DNA of 64,000 nucleotides, from the NCBI GenBank assembly GCA_029204225.1, contig CM055097.1, positions 46,994,617 to 47,058,616 of the forward strand, in the 5' to 3' direction. The position numbers were made by a program, and so were the translations under genes. Shown piece after piece: positions 1-11,435 of this stretch. This DNA is from Diphasiastrum complanatum (lineage: Eukaryota > Streptophyta > Lycopodiopsida > Lycopodiales > Lycopodiaceae). The notes beneath the pieces were generated by a model. That model saw only the letters and a program-made list of their open reading frames with translations. It searched no databases and was not told the origin of the DNA. The stretch's first letter is position 1. Each line of letters opens with the position of its first letter.

Positions 1-540
1 ATGAGGATGCTTGGCTCTCCAATTTAGTAGAGCTTCCTCCTTCTCATTAAGCAATAAAAATAGAGTACATGAGGTGCATTTTTATAAATGGGGAAGGCCC
101 TTGCCCCAAAATACTATTGGCTATTATGTACACTAATCCTATCCATTCATCTTGGACCCAACTTGATCCAAAGGTCTTAAAAAAGTACATTGGATTTCAC
201 ATAATTTATGTGAGTCTTAATTTGGACCCAACTCTAAAATAATAAACTTCTAACTTTAAAATGACTTTGGGCCTCAAGTTTTTTTTTAAAACACAAAGGG
301 GCCAAAGTCTATTATTCTATTTACAGCTCAAATTGCATGCTCATTGGGTCTTGGGCTTATACGACCTGAAGTAGTGCCAGTCCCTCGGCACTCTGCCGGT
401 TTAAAACAAAGTCTTCTTGGCCCACCTCTAGTGGATCAGGAGAGCACGGCTAGGATACGGATGTAGACGCCCGAAGGGCTCTCACCCAATTCTCTAATAA
501 TATTTCAACTGTCCTGACCCAACAGTCCGCGCGGTAGCCA
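1..540. other. No gene recognised
   Basis: I see no supported gene here. The stretch is AT-rich with short mixed-composition blocks and becomes GC-richer after about position 360. It probably belongs to the same degraded retroelement as the ORF scrap that follows, but nothing in it is decisive. Confidence 0.4.
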
Positions 541-899
541 CTTACGTCCGAGACTTAGAGCATCTCATGGGAATTGAAACGTAGTGGTGTAATTTTCTCC
601 CCCCAATATTCTTTGATCCAAATAAGGCGTTAGCCTCAGAGAAAGTGGAAGATCAGCTTCCAATAGCTCGAGTCTACTACCGAGCCGCATTCATTGGCAA
701 TCTCTGGACGTGTAGATTCCAAGCGTGGGTCGACCAAAGCTGGCTAACAGGAGTCCACAAGTCTCTTCACACGTCCAAGGACTTGAAGAAGCTAGACCGA
801 ATAAACTTTATGGAAGATGTCACTGGGAATTCTCGGCCAATTACAGTTCTGGATGGTGATCTTGTCCAGAGGAGTGCTGCATTCTGCCCTTTTGGATAG
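541..899 (+). pseudogene. Retroelement ORF remnant containing a YYRAA motif
   Basis: A reading frame of about 84 codons (645-899) contains QLPIARVYYRAAF followed by a tryptophan-rich stretch. The upstream part (541-640) continues in the same sense, with stops, as YVRDLEHLMGIE. A second copy of the same pattern lies at 36340-36690, with QLHIVRLYYRAAM preceded by AKDLTKLASI. Both copies sit among retrotransposon debris and next to coiled-coil fragments. I infer that they are pieces of an accessory or gag-like ORF of one retroelement family. I do not recognise the domain, and the function is unknown. A host-gene fragment captured by a transposon would be an alternative. Confidence 0.45.
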
Positions 900-925
900 T
901 CGTGTGCATGGCAGAAAATGTGCGT

Positions 926-1001
926 TCACCCTTAGCTATTGTGGACTGATCACCCTTAGCTATTGAGGACTGGTCACCCTTAGCTGTTGTGGACTGGTCA
1001 C
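926..1001. repeat. Short tandem repeat, three units of about 25 bp
   Basis: The unit TCACCCTTAGCTATTGTGGA, followed by CTGG or CTGA, occurs three times in tandem with one or two differences between units. It lies just after the YYRAA ORF remnant. Confidence 0.8.
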
Positions 1002-1419
1002 ATAGGCCCTGATGGATGCAGGGTCTCGTTCAAATAGATGTTGGTGCCACTCAGGTTGTGGTTGGAGGGCGGGTAGTGCTTGCAGCTCGTTGCCTTTTAT
1101 GGTTTGTGCCAAAAATGATATCTGCTAGTCGCCTCTTGAGGACTCGTGGGAATATTTGGATAGAAATTCATTGATTTTCTCCTCCACGGACTTGGGGCAT
1201 CAGAAAGCCCGGCTGACAGATATGGTGTGCAAGCCTCTTGATGAGGAGGCTTGTCCTTCCTCGTGGCTATGGCTGGGACCTGTGTCTTGGCCTTGGTCCC
1301 ACGTCTCAGCTCTAGTATCAGGAGGTCATTGGTCTTGTCCGCCTGACCCCTGATCCTGACTTATTGCCCTTGCTGTCTGTTGGCCTTGGTACTGGCTCGT
1401 ACTTGTTTGTGCAACATCA
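1002..1419. other. No gene recognised
   Basis: This stretch has mixed composition and I can support no coding region in it. The only open frame, at 1156-1353, has no recognisable motif. Confidence 0.4.
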
Positions 1420-1800
1420 AAAAGAGGTGGCGTTGGAATCACCATCGGGGTTGGTTGAGCCTTCTTTTTCATAAATTGTTGACAAGCCTTGAGGGCTTGT
1501 TTGGCCTGGGCGAGCTCTTGAGTTGTGCTAGCTCGAACTCCGCCTGGTAGTTGTTCAAGGTTTGACTATATACCTGCACCTGATGCCTGAAAAGATTCAT
1601 CTATGCTTGAGAGAGTGGCCTTGAGTCAGGTGTGGGTTGAGCTAACCAGACGAGTTTTTCGCTTTGTAGGGCTTGGACCTCCGCCCCCAGGCGCGTATTT
1701 TTTGCTTCATAGATCTGGAGTTGTGCTTGGAGGGGGGCAAGCCGTTGGGATGCTTCAGACTGAAGCTCCCGCACCTTGGTGGAGGCATCTGTCATCATTT
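1420..1800 (-). pseudogene. Coiled-coil ORF remnant, probably of a retroelement
   Basis: On the minus strand an open stretch (1601-1798) reads as a heptad-like coiled coil rich in Gln, Glu, Leu and Ala (for example KVRELQSEASQRLAPLQAQL). It continues past one stop as a further Gln-rich segment to about 1420. Similar coiled-coil fragments occur at 35461-35675 (plus) and 37380-37450 (minus), each near other retroelement scraps. I infer a gag-like or accessory protein of one element family. The role is not known. Confidence 0.4.
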
Positions 1801-1809
1801 TGGAGAGAC

Positions 1810-2487
1810 TGCATCCATGTATTAGCTAATATAAATGATTGTCACCTAATTAGGTAAGCCACGGTACTTGGAAGTATATGGCTTCTGTGACAACTGTACA
1901 TAGTGTATATTGTCAACCCATAGGGAATGTTGACGTGGACGAGGGCGTGGCAAACTCTCTCACTTCGCTTTATAAGGGAAGTGGTTTTCTCTCACTTTGC
2001 AAATTTGGGAAGTGGTTGGGAACGTTCCTCGTTCAAAGTAGATGACCTTCGGCATTTTTCTCTCTCTTCGGGATTTTGTGAAAAAGATGAAGGTGCTCTT
2101 AAAAAGACGAAGGTGTCTTTAAAACAGTTTAACATGAAAATAGATGACCTTCAGAAATTTTCTCTCTTTGCGAACAAAGTCGAAGTTGTTAAAAATAGTT
2201 GAACTTTTGGACTGTCGCGAAACTTTCGCGAAGTTGTCTCGAACATAGTTCATTTCTACAGACTGTCTCGAAAGTAATGTATTTCTATAGGCTTGTTCTA
2301 AATGCAAGTTTGCGAAGTCTTCAATGACTTCAAGTTATTAAACTTAACATCTGAACTTTGAAATTATGATAGGATTGGTTACTCTTTGCTGGAGATCAGC
2401 CGGAAGCCCGTTGTAGACATTCTTCAAATAAATTGGCTGTCTGAGTTTGTGATTCCAAGGAGACAACTATGGGCTTAATTTCCAACA
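1810..2487 (-). mobile_element. 3' LTR of an internally deleted copia element (C1)
   Basis: Read on the minus strand this segment starts TGTTGGAAATTAAGCCC at 2487 and ends in TGCA at 1810, giving a 678 bp LTR with TG...CA ends. Just upstream in element sense (2488-2500) is the purine-rich tract CCTTAAGGGGGAC, a typical polypurine tract. The RNase H end of a copia pol lies beyond it. A second, truncated copy of this LTR lies at 27700-28185 in the same orientation. Boundaries are inferred from the TG/CA ends, the polypurine tract and the start of similarity between the two copies. Confidence 0.75.
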
Positions 2488-2500
2488 GTCCCCCTTAAGG

Positions 2501-3610
2501 TCACGGTTGGTGCCTTGGTATCTTCGTCAGGTTCAGCATGTTGAAGAACTTCTAGTGCTTGATCCTAGGAAGCACTTTGGTGAACATGTATGTGACCATT
2601 TCTGTTGTGGGGCAGTATTGAAGGATCACTTGCCCTGAGAAAACTTTCTTTCGAATGAAATGATACTGGATTTCTATTTGCTTGGATTTGCCATGAAATC
2701 TGGGATTCAGTGACAGTGAAATACAGCTCAAGCTGTCACAGGTGATCTTCATTGTTCCTTTGCCTTCTACGTGTATGGTGTTTGAATCTCCGAGGTAGAT
2801 GAATTGATCTCTACTCTAAGCTACATACTCGGTAAACCATTCCTTGCGAGAAGTCATGTGTTGGGTAGCGCCGCTGTCCAAGTACCAGCTATCACAGTCT
2901 TTGTTGCTGTTGCTGTAAGCCATTAACAAGTGTGTGTCTTGCTCCTTGAATTCCGTCGCGTTGGAGGAGTCTGGCTGCTATTGTTGTTGTTGATTCTTTG
3001 CCTCGTTATAGATCTGAATACAACACTCCTTGATGTCGTGATTGGCTCTCTTGCAATATCTACAGAAAAGCTTCTTGCACGATCGACCATGATCACCTTG
3101 AGTGTGAGGCTTCTGTTGTTGCTGCTACACTTGATCCTTGCCCTTGCAATGATCTTTCTTCTTGGTGTATAGAGCCATGGATTTGTCTTTGATGGACAGG
3201 CTACTAGTCTTTCTCCGCATTTCTTTTTGAAGAAGGTGACCAATCACCTTTTGAAGGGTGAGGTCCGATTGTGTGGAGATCATTACCACAAAGTGCTCAT
3301 AGGACTTTGGAAGAGAAGAAAGCAAGGTCATGACGGCATCATGATCTTGAATAGAATATCCTACAACTGATAACTGATCTAACAGGGACTTGAAGTTGTT
3401 GATGTGAGAAGTGATGGCAGTAGAATCATACATGCTAAGAGTAAAGAACTTCCTTCTAAGATGTAATCTTGTGGTTACATCGTGAGTCTCATAGAGACTT
3501 TATAACAAGTTCGGTGCTTCCTTAGGGGTTTTGCACGTGGTAACGTGAGATATTTGGGAGTCGGCCAGATTGAGTGTGATACCAAAGCGGCTAAAAGATC
3601 ATTGCAAATG
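2501..3610 (-). pseudogene. Internally deleted copia gag-protease-RNase H remnant (C1)
   Basis: Read on the minus strand, the order is a copia gag domain (3125-3600, with SHINNFKSLLDQLSVVGYS), a CCHC zinc knuckle (about 3010-3060, CRYCKRANHDIKEC), the aspartic protease start (about 2840-2880, WYLDSGATQHMTS), and then directly the C-terminal end of RNase H (2552-2752, KQIEIQYHFIRKKV and the MFTK motif). Integrase, reverse transcriptase and most of RNase H are missing, so a deletion joined the protease to the RNase H tail. Several stops and frameshifts are present. The element could not have moved by itself. The 5' LTR is not recognisable in this window. Confidence 0.8.
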
Positions 3611-4397
3611 TCTTGAGGAGATCAACTACCACCTACATTGGTTGATCAGCCAGAAAAAATCTAAGAAAGCAAGCGAAGCAGCAAAAAGAAATAAAGCAAA
3701 GAAGCTGAGGAGGAGAGGACGAAACTTAAGCAACAAATGAGTCAGATCGATCTTGATCAAAAGAAACTCTCTGGAGCAATGATAGTCGAATTCCTTCCTA
3801 TGAAGCCCGAAGAGATCCAAAAGTAATAGATCAAAGGAAGAAAGAATTGTAGAAAATAAAAGATAAAGACAATCGTGAACCTGCAGAATAAAGCGAGCTC
3901 CTCACTTAGCAAGTGGTCAAATCTCGACATTGCAAGGGTCCAAGGATGCAATTGTAGAACTATCAGTTCCTTCACCCTTCCACCAAGCCTTCATCATGTT
4001 TCCCTACCATCACCAAACCATCCATCCAAATCTGTTCCTACCACCAATTTGTCGATGACTCCATTCCCTTGAAGACTGATATCCAAGTTTAGTGCAACCT
4101 ATCAAGAAAGAATATTGACAAGACTGAAACTTCAATCGAGAGAAGATTTGCGGAAACATCCAGAAGCATGAGCCCATAAAAACTGAAACCATAAATAGGA
4201 CCCAACTTGGCTTTGAAATTGCAAGTTGAGGCCAAGTTAGGTGCTAAAAAATGAATTTGGGCCGGTGCCCTATTTTTAGAGTCAATGTTTGAAAAGTCAT
4301 AAGGAGGTGCCCCATTTCTTGAAGGGGTGCACCTCCAGCCCATTGAGCCCCTACGTATAGGGAGGGGTGTGGGACAACATTCTCATTGTCATCTTCT

Positions 4398-4400
<3 letters not shown>
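3611..4400. other. No gene recognised; A-rich stretch
   Basis: The segment 3650-3880 is rich in AAG and GAA triplets and may be the 5' region of the minus-strand copia or of another element. The rest (3880-4400) holds no supported reading frame. Confidence 0.4.

Positions 4401-4434
<34 letters not shown>
4401..4434. repeat. (AG)17 microsatellite
   Basis: An uninterrupted AG dinucleotide run of 34 bp, followed by other purine-rich sequence to about 4480. Confidence 0.95.
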
Positions 4435-4437
<3 letters not shown>

Positions 4438-7234
4438 TTGTGAGGAGAAGTTTGGAGAGAAAGGGAAGGAGAAGAAGTTGTTTTGCTTGGTGCCTCCCAT
4501 CTCTTCCACTTCCAATTTGTGCTCAAGCCCATAGAGATAAGGAGGAGGAAAGGAGACGAGGCTAATCTGTCTGGTGCCTTCCACTCTAACCTCTTCGTTG
4601 GATCTTTGCTGCAAACTGCTTATATCTCATTGCTATTGATCTGCTTCTTACTCTTTAGCATTGTGTTTTCACCATTTCATTTGTGGAATCAGATTTGGTG
4701 TTATTTGTTTTTTCTGCCATCTCTAACATTTGGTTGCCGATTGTGGTATCGTGGAAAGCCTTGCCACCTTACTTAGAAAGATCTGAGGCTTGGAAGATTT
4801 CTGTCTCCCTGCCTTACAATAGCTTGAATCACTTTCTTGTAATGCTATTTGTGAGAAACTATGTGTTTGAAATTGTAAGATCTGAAAGTAAGTTGTGATT
4901 GTTCCCTGCTCAAGGATTGTTGTCTTGAGAATGTCCCATTTGGTGTTGAGATAGTGTTTTATGTGGCTTGAAGATTTGTGAAACAGACTAATGAACTGTA
5001 GGTCATTGTTTCCAATCCACATTGAAGCCTTGTATATGATAACTTTGGATCATTGCACCCATTTTTGCTTCCAAATTGTTGGTTTCAAACTGGATTGGAA
5101 TCCCTGTCTCTAATCCGACTGTGTGGCTTGAATGCCATATAACCTGCTCTATCTAAACTAGTCCATGTTAATCTCTACGTGCTCTCTGCCCCTGGTCTCT
5201 ATTCCACAGAGCAGCAATTCTGCCTGCCCACGCTACTTCTATTTACCCTGGTTACAATTAGCCTTGCTTGTGGCTCGTTAGCAAGCCCTGCTCCAGCCTC
5301 TTGTGGATAACTCTGTGTGGCCTGGCCTACGGCCCTCTATGGTCTGCGTTGTCCACTCATAACGGCCCTGCTTGTGTGGAAGAAAAGCCTTCTTGCTGAT
5401 TTGCGCTCCTTCCTGTGTGCCCACTCCTTATTTGAATCCGGTCCCTCCTTGCTCGCTGCCCTGTTGTGGCCCGCTCCTATCTCTGTCTGCAGTTTCATCG
5501 CTGCCTGGCCCTGCCTGGCCACGCGCCCTGCTGTGGCTCGCTCCCTCCTCTTGCTTGCTCGCTGCTTGCAATCTGAAACCATACTCTGCCTTACCTACGA
5601 TCCCCCTACTCCTGCGACTTCTCTGTCTCGTTTCCCTGCCTGGCCATGCCCTCTTCTCGCTTGTTGTGGCCCGTTCCCTCACCTGCTGTCTCTACCAACG
5701 ACTTGCTCATGTCTTCTGGAGGCCCCTTCTAATTACCGGAGGCCTACCCCGTCTGCGGCCCTCTCTTCCATCTGCCAAAATATAGAAGCCTTGATGATCT
5801 GTGCCCTTGAAGCCTGTCTGTGCTTACCAATTGAGCAAGCTATAACCTTGTTCATGCACAGCCTTTGATTGACATTCGGATAAACCCTAGTCTGAGGTAC
5901 AGTTCATAGAAGATTTTTGCCTTTGGCTTGACTCCGCAAAGTATCTCTATGAAAGAGCATATGGACTATTGAAAACCCATGTCCCGCACTCCTCCTTAAC
6001 GTCCTCGACTTGATACAAATCATCATATCATGGGTGCTTGAGTCGGATTAAAGGATACTGTAAAACTGGTTGTTTGAGCCGTTTATTCCAAATTGGATCC
6101 GAACGGGATGGTGATGCATGCTTTGATATTGACTCCATGCTCATTTGGAAACTAGTTGGCTGTATGTTGTATCCATAAAGTCATTTAAATTCTAAAGTAT
6201 CTTCTAATTATTATAACACATGTGTTCGAGATTCAGAAACTAACTGTTTATAAAGCTTGCTAAGCTACTCACTCTACATTAACAAAGCCTATTCTATCGT
6301 ATTAAGGGAAACACTGAACCCACATCTCATTTGCAAATTGCTTCGCCAGTCGACGCTTGAAGGCTTTGTTTATGAACACATAGTAGTGGAAGGTGTCATT
6401 TGAAGTCTATAATAACTACACTGCTGTCTAATTGCTGAACTGGAATGGAACTTTGTAAATGCTTGCTTCGACTATTAAAAACTTCTAATGAACAAGGTAA
6501 AAGCCTATTGATTGGGAAATTCCTAATAGCCATTCTATAGCCCATTTAGTTGTCTGAAGGTCATGGCTTTCTATAGTGGAATGGTTCTTGTCCATTTCAG
6601 AGTTCCGTAGGCTACCTAAAAATTGCCTGTTGACCGTTTGAAATTTGCCTATCTGATTGTCATTGAAAGTGCCGGTGGTCATGAACGACCTTATTTTCAA
6701 CTCCATACCCAATGGAGCTTGAGCTGTAATTGTGGTATAGACCGACTTCCATTAGAATTTCCTTAGATTGGCAATCTATTTGGGGGTCGTTTTATAATCT
6801 TTCAGTGGCACGTCTGCCTGGAGGAGCATGAGCTCCTTTCGAATTCTTGTTTATTGTTTGAAAGTGTTTTCAAACGGTTCTGTTAAATTGACCATTAACT
6901 TGCACAACCAAAAGCTCGTTTGATCCAAATTGTCTGTGAAGGTTTGAATGCCTTGCGGCAATCGGAGCCTCTGTTGTATCAATTTTATGAGTGACTCTCG
7001 AGGTCTTTTTGGATAAGGCTTGAGCACCGAAAATTGTGAGTTTTGTTTGGAGTAGTGGTTTAAGCAAGTAGGGTCAGTGGGCGTTGTACTGAGAACTATC
7101 ACACAGTGAACGAGTGTCCTCGATTGAAAAAATGAATGGAAATCAGTGTATGCCATTTGTGTAACTCGCTTGATTATGAGACTGCTTTTTGCAACTTCAA
7201 TCCTCGGATAATTCAGCAATGGTATGCCCAAATG
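4435..7234. other. No gene; pyrimidine-rich stretch 5150-5870
   Basis: I see no supported gene in these 2.8 kb. Positions 5150-5870 are unusually rich in C and T with many CCTG and GCTC words. They give long open frames (for example 5317-5868, 183 codons) without any recognisable motif, which is expected from the biased composition. The segment 6480-7234 contains short frames on both strands and may include decayed gag of the following gypsy element. Confidence 0.45.
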
Positions 7235-7444
7235 AGATATTGAGAACCACAGTATGGAGGAAATCCAGCAGCCAGACCTCGACAATTTGCTCTTGGATAC
7301 CCGGAATGTTTAGCCTTACCCACCCCACCAAAGCACTCTGCTCCTCCTGCCAATTTGATAAAACCAGAACCATACAGAAATGTTGAGCAATGGAACTATG
7401 GTAATGAACAAGAAGGTGGAGAGTTAACCTGATTTCTACAAAGC

Positions 7445-8214
7445 TATGTGCAAAATGGGACCTTACAAAGATCAAGTCTGCGACTTTTGCCATTAAGCTA
7501 GATGATCAAATGACAGTTCGTCCGTGAGGAATGGTTGAGGATATACCTGTTAGAATTGCGGGAGTACAGTTTGTCATTACTTTTGTAGTAATGGATTTAC
7601 CAGAAGCGCCAAATGTCTACCGAGTTCTATTGGGACATCCATGGTTACGAGTTGCGCAAGTAACTCATAACTGGGGTACTGGGAAAATTACTTTTGAAAA
7701 TCGTGAACGTGCAGTCAAAGCTGATCCTACAACTTGGACTATCAAACCAGTGGTTCAAAAAGATGATGATGATTCATCGACAACGGATCATACTTGTGAC
7801 CGACCAGAGAAAAATTTGGGAGTTCATTACGATTCTCAAACAGATACTGTCAACTGGAATGAAGCTCTTGCAACGATTGATTGTACAACAGGATATATGT
7901 GTCAACAAGATAATCAGTCAGATTTGAGTGAGATTTCCTTATTGGATCGAACCTTGGATACACCGATCACTTTTCCATTGAATGTGCTGAATGTAGCTTG
8001 GATATCAATGGAACCTATACCAGATCCGATTGAAGAAGACCTCATACATGTGAGTCATGTCTTGACTTATGATGACAATGCAGAACTTACGGATGAGCAG
8101 ATTCTCAATCATATGGACCCGACCAGATTTGGAGTGCGTAATGTTCCCGATGAACCAACAATAAAACCGCCCAAAGCAGTTATATTGAAGGAAGATAGAA
8201 TCATAGGATCATGA
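7445..8214 (+). pseudogene. Gypsy protease and protease-RT linker (G1)
   Basis: The frame 7531-8214 encodes the downstream part of a retropepsin-like domain (VPVR-like IPVRIAGVQFVI, then LLGHPWLR, which matches the conserved LLG-x-PWL block) and an acidic linker. Codons before it (7445-7528, SATFAIKLDDQMTV) belong to the same domain but are cut off by a TGA at 7527-7529, probably from a CGA codon. The linker holds NWNEALATIDC, which is also found in G2. The enzyme would mature the gag-pol polyprotein inside the virus-like particle. This copy is inactive. Confidence 0.7.
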
Positions 8215-8475
8215 CGAAGAAACAAGCCAAGCAACATTATAATACAGTCCTGAAATGGAAAAATCCTCCTCAAAAGATTGATTCAAAGAATGTGCCATCC
8301 TTACTGGATAAAGGCATAAGGAAAAGTCGAGGATGATTCTACAAGTCAGAATTCTAGCAAGACATCATCATCTCGGAAGTCATCACCTCCATAATCAATT
8401 CCTGCTAAGAAGGCTAAGCGAAGATCCAAGACAAGTCCTTTCGAAAAGGAACAAGCAGATGTAGCCCAACATGAT

Positions 8476-9550
8476 ATGTTCGAGCATTTTAAACGTTATA
8501 CATTGGATGATGTGGTTATCATGTTACCTAAAGCACATCGTGAACCTGAAGAACACGTGTCAGACTCAAAAGATGTTTACGATGGCCCAGCTAGGACACA
8601 GCCAATGAATCTTGCTGAACCAGGAGAACCGAAAAAGATTGTACAAGTTGGTTCACAACTTAATCTTGAACAGTGTCAAGCACTCCGCATGTCACTTATT
8701 AAGTATCAAGATTGCTTTTCATGGACTTATCAAGATTTGAAGGGTATTCCGACGTCAGTTATTGAACATACCATACCTTTAGTACCTGATGCAGTTCCAA
8801 AGGCTACAAAGTTCTATCGTTGTAATCCTAATGTTGCAGATCTGATAAACGAAAGAACTTCAGAGACTGCTTGACGCCGATTTCATTTATGAGATCGATC
8901 ATACCGAATGGATCTCACCGATTGTCATTGTTCTCAAGAAGAATGGGAAATTGAGAATCTGTGTGAATCTCAAGGCGTTGAACAAAGTGACGTGGAAGGA
9001 TCACTTTCCATTACCTTTTACTGAAAGCATATTAAATCGCCTTGCTGGAGCAAAAGCTTATAGTTTCCTGGATGGATTTAGTGGTTACAACCAGGTTAAG
9101 ATTGCACCTGCCGATCGCCACAAAACCACTTTTGCAACAGAATGGGACACCTACGCTTACAAAGTAATGCTCTTTGGACTCTGTAATGCACCAAGTTCAT
9201 TCCAAAGAGTAATGCAATTTGCTTTTAAATATTATTTGTAGAAATTCCTTGAAATCTACTTGGATGACGTGGGAGTCCATTATACAGATGCAGACCACCT
9301 GGACCGATTGGAAAAAGTATTTGAAAGATGCCGCAAATATCAAATTTCTCTAAATTCAGAAAAAAGCCAGATACGGGTTTCCCACGGAGTTGTGCTTGGA
9401 GGTGTGAGACATGGTATTGCCACAGATTATTCTAAGATCAAGGTTATTGTGGAATTGCCACCGCCAACAACAATTCGTGGAGTTTATGTGTTTATGGGTC
9501 ATGCGAACTACTATTGCATTTTTATTATCTTCTTTGCGGATTTAGCATGA
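8476..9550 (+). pseudogene. Gypsy reverse transcriptase (G1)
   Basis: The pre-RT segment (8476-8874) is followed, after a one-base frameshift near 8850, by fingers and palm: ISPIVIVLKKNGKLRICV, then FLDGFSGYNQ (about 9068-9097), carrying the first catalytic Asp, and YLDD (about 9258-9269), carrying the other two. A TAG at 9239-9241 interrupts just before YLDD, and a TGA ends the frame at 9548. Apart from these breaks the catalytic residues are intact. Role: copying element RNA to DNA in the cytoplasmic particle. Confidence 0.85.
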
Positions 9551-9599
9551 CCTATATACAAACTGACTATTGTTCCTATTTGGATAGTAGAGGCGTTAG

Positions 9600-10057
9600 A
9601 AGCCTTTGGAAAATTAAAAAAAACACTAACTTCAGCACCAATACTGCGCTCTCCAGATTGGACAATTGAATTTTATGTTCACACGGATGCCTCGAAATAT
9701 GCCATTGGATCAGTTTTGATGCAGCTAGGTGACTATAAGAAGGATTATCCTATACGATTTGAAAGCAGACAACTTACAAATCTGGAGAAGAATTATTCAA
9801 CAACAGAACGTGAGACGTTAGCCATGATTTTTTCTTTTTGGAAATTTCGTCAGTATCTCATGGAAATGCACTTTGCATTTTATATGGATCACCAACCTTT
9901 ACTTTACTTGGTAAACAAGACATGCAATACTGGACGTATTGCAAGATGGTTATTGTTATTGACTGAATTTGACTTTCGAATTGTGGTTCAAAAGGGGAAG
10001 CAACATTATCTAGCCGATCACGTTTCGCGAATCGAATCTGCACCAGTTAATACTTAA
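9600..10057 (+). pseudogene. Gypsy RNase H (G1)
   Basis: The segment reads HTDASKYAIGSVLMQ (about 9680-9725), then RQLTNLEKNYSTTERETLAM and YMDHQPLLYL, and ends with ADHVSRI. These are the usual RT-RNase H connection blocks of gypsy elements, with Asp in HTDAS, Glu in TTERE and Asp in MDHQ all present. The domain lies between RT and integrase, as expected. A TAA at 10055-10057 separates it from the integrase frame. Confidence 0.8.
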
Positions 10058-11225
10058 GTGGATGATGAATTACTAGATGCTGCATCGTTCTATGTAGAAG
10101 CAGTACCTGAGTGGACATCAGATATTGTTGAGTACCTAATGCTAGGACAATCAAATGACTCTTTGACAAAAGTACAGAAGAGACAATTGATTCATAAGGC
10201 TCAATCTTATCAATTGATTGTAGGACAATTGTATCATCGTGGATCAGACCATATTCTATGTAGATGTGTTTTACCGCATGAAATCCCAGATTTAATCATG
10301 TTTTCACTTGATGGCATGGGTGGAGGACACTTTTCTACAAATATCACTGTTCGCAAACTTTTGCAATCAGGTTGTTGGTGGCCTACGCTTCATAAGGACA
10401 CAAAAAATTTTATTCAGACATGTGATGTTTTCCAGCGAGCACGACGGCCTACTCGACATAATTATGAACCCTTGCATCTGGTTTTATCGCAAGCACCATT
10501 TGAAAAATGGGGATTGGATTATGTTGGTCCTATTCATCCTGCCGTGCAAGGATCTCAGGCTCGATACATTATCGTAGCAACTGACTATATGACCAAGTGG
10601 GTTGAAGCCAAAGCTGTCAAAGTTGCTGATGCGAAATTTATGGCCAAGTTTCTCTATGAAAATATTATAATCAGATTTGGATGTCCGATCGAGATTGTCA
10701 GTGACCAGGGTACACACTTTGTTAATCAAACAATAAAGTATTTACTAGAAGATTTTTTTTTTGAAGTTAGATTTAGCACTCCTTACTATCCCAGAGGGAA
10801 TGGCCGAGATGAATCTTCCAATAAGATTCTCTGCACCATTATGACAAAGACAATTGAAGCAAATCAGTCTGATTGGGAACATAAACTGTATGCAGCATTA
10901 TGGGCATTCAGAACTGCTTACAAAAATAGTACAAATCAAACACCCTTTCAACTGGTCTATGGTCAAGATGTTGTCATGCCGATTGAATTTTTAATCTCAT
11001 CTTTATGCATAGCGACAACAGAACGGTTAAATGATGATAAGTCTTTACCACTACGTCATGAACCATTGCACAAATATGTGAAACCTGATTGATGGCAATT
11101 CATGCATTAGTAGCAGAGAAAGCCCGCCGCAAGGCATGACACGATCGTCGATTGCACAAAAAGGATCTGAAAGTAGGAGATCTTGCATTGATGTACAAAA
11201 CCAAGCTGATCAAGAAAAAATTGAA
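10058..11225 (+). pseudogene. Gypsy integrase (G1)
   Basis: The open frame 10058-11092 (344 codons) covers the N-terminal zinc-binding region (GHFSTNITVRKL with a damaged HHCC pattern) and the catalytic core: WGLDYVGPI with the first Asp, IVSDQGTHF with the second Asp, and NGRDESSNK with the catalytic Glu. After a frameshift near 11090 the C-terminal part continues (AEKARRKA, KKDLKVGDLALMYK) to about 11225. The usual Y-P-Q-G-N-G-x-A-E block reads YPRGNGRDE here. DDE residues are kept although the gene is broken at its 3' end. Confidence 0.85.
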
Positions 11226-11435
11226 GTTTACCGGTAGCTCAAACGAGCTATTAAGAGCAATACTAAGCAGCAGTTCACTACTGGTTCCTTGTTGTCTCTT
11301 CTAGCCGCATCTCACTTGGAAAACAAAATCCATAGCTTCCACTGGATTCTGTGCTTTCGGTCTATGAAGAAGCACCAGCCGAGTCGTCCCACTTGGCCTC
11401 CAGTTCACATAGTCGTCGTCTCATTTTAGCTGGCC
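11226..11435. other. Junction sequence between two retroelement fragments
   Basis: No gene is supported here. It marks the truncated right end of gypsy G1 and the truncated left end of the next copia fragment. Confidence 0.4.

Larger units (their letters stand above)
7235..11225 (+). mobile_element. Decayed Ty3/gypsy element G1 (gag end to integrase)
   Basis: A gypsy-type internal region can be followed in order on the plus strand: gag-protease linker (7235-7440), protease and linker (7445-8214), pre-RT linker (8215-8475), RT (8476-9550), RNase H (about 9600-10057) and integrase (10058-11225). The order RT-RNase H-integrase is diagnostic of gypsy. The frame is broken by several stops and small indels. 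No LTR was recognised on either side; the right end is replaced by other sequence after about 11225. The same family occurs as G2 at 47.2-49.0 and 56.7-58.4 kb; both share the pattern W-x-EALAT-x-DC in the protease-RT linker. Confidence 0.85.

Noticed and set aside
2930-3172. Plus-strand hydrophobic open frame
   Set aside because: It is the antisense of the copia zinc-knuckle region, and its Leu-rich character comes from repeated Gln/Asn codons on the minus strand.
5317-5868. Open frame of 183 codons and overlapping frames on both strands
   Set aside because: The region is biased to C and T, the translation has no motif, and several frames are open at once, as expected from composition alone.
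7694-7927. Plus-strand open frame of 77 codons
   Set aside because: It is a shifted frame inside the gypsy protease-RT linker.
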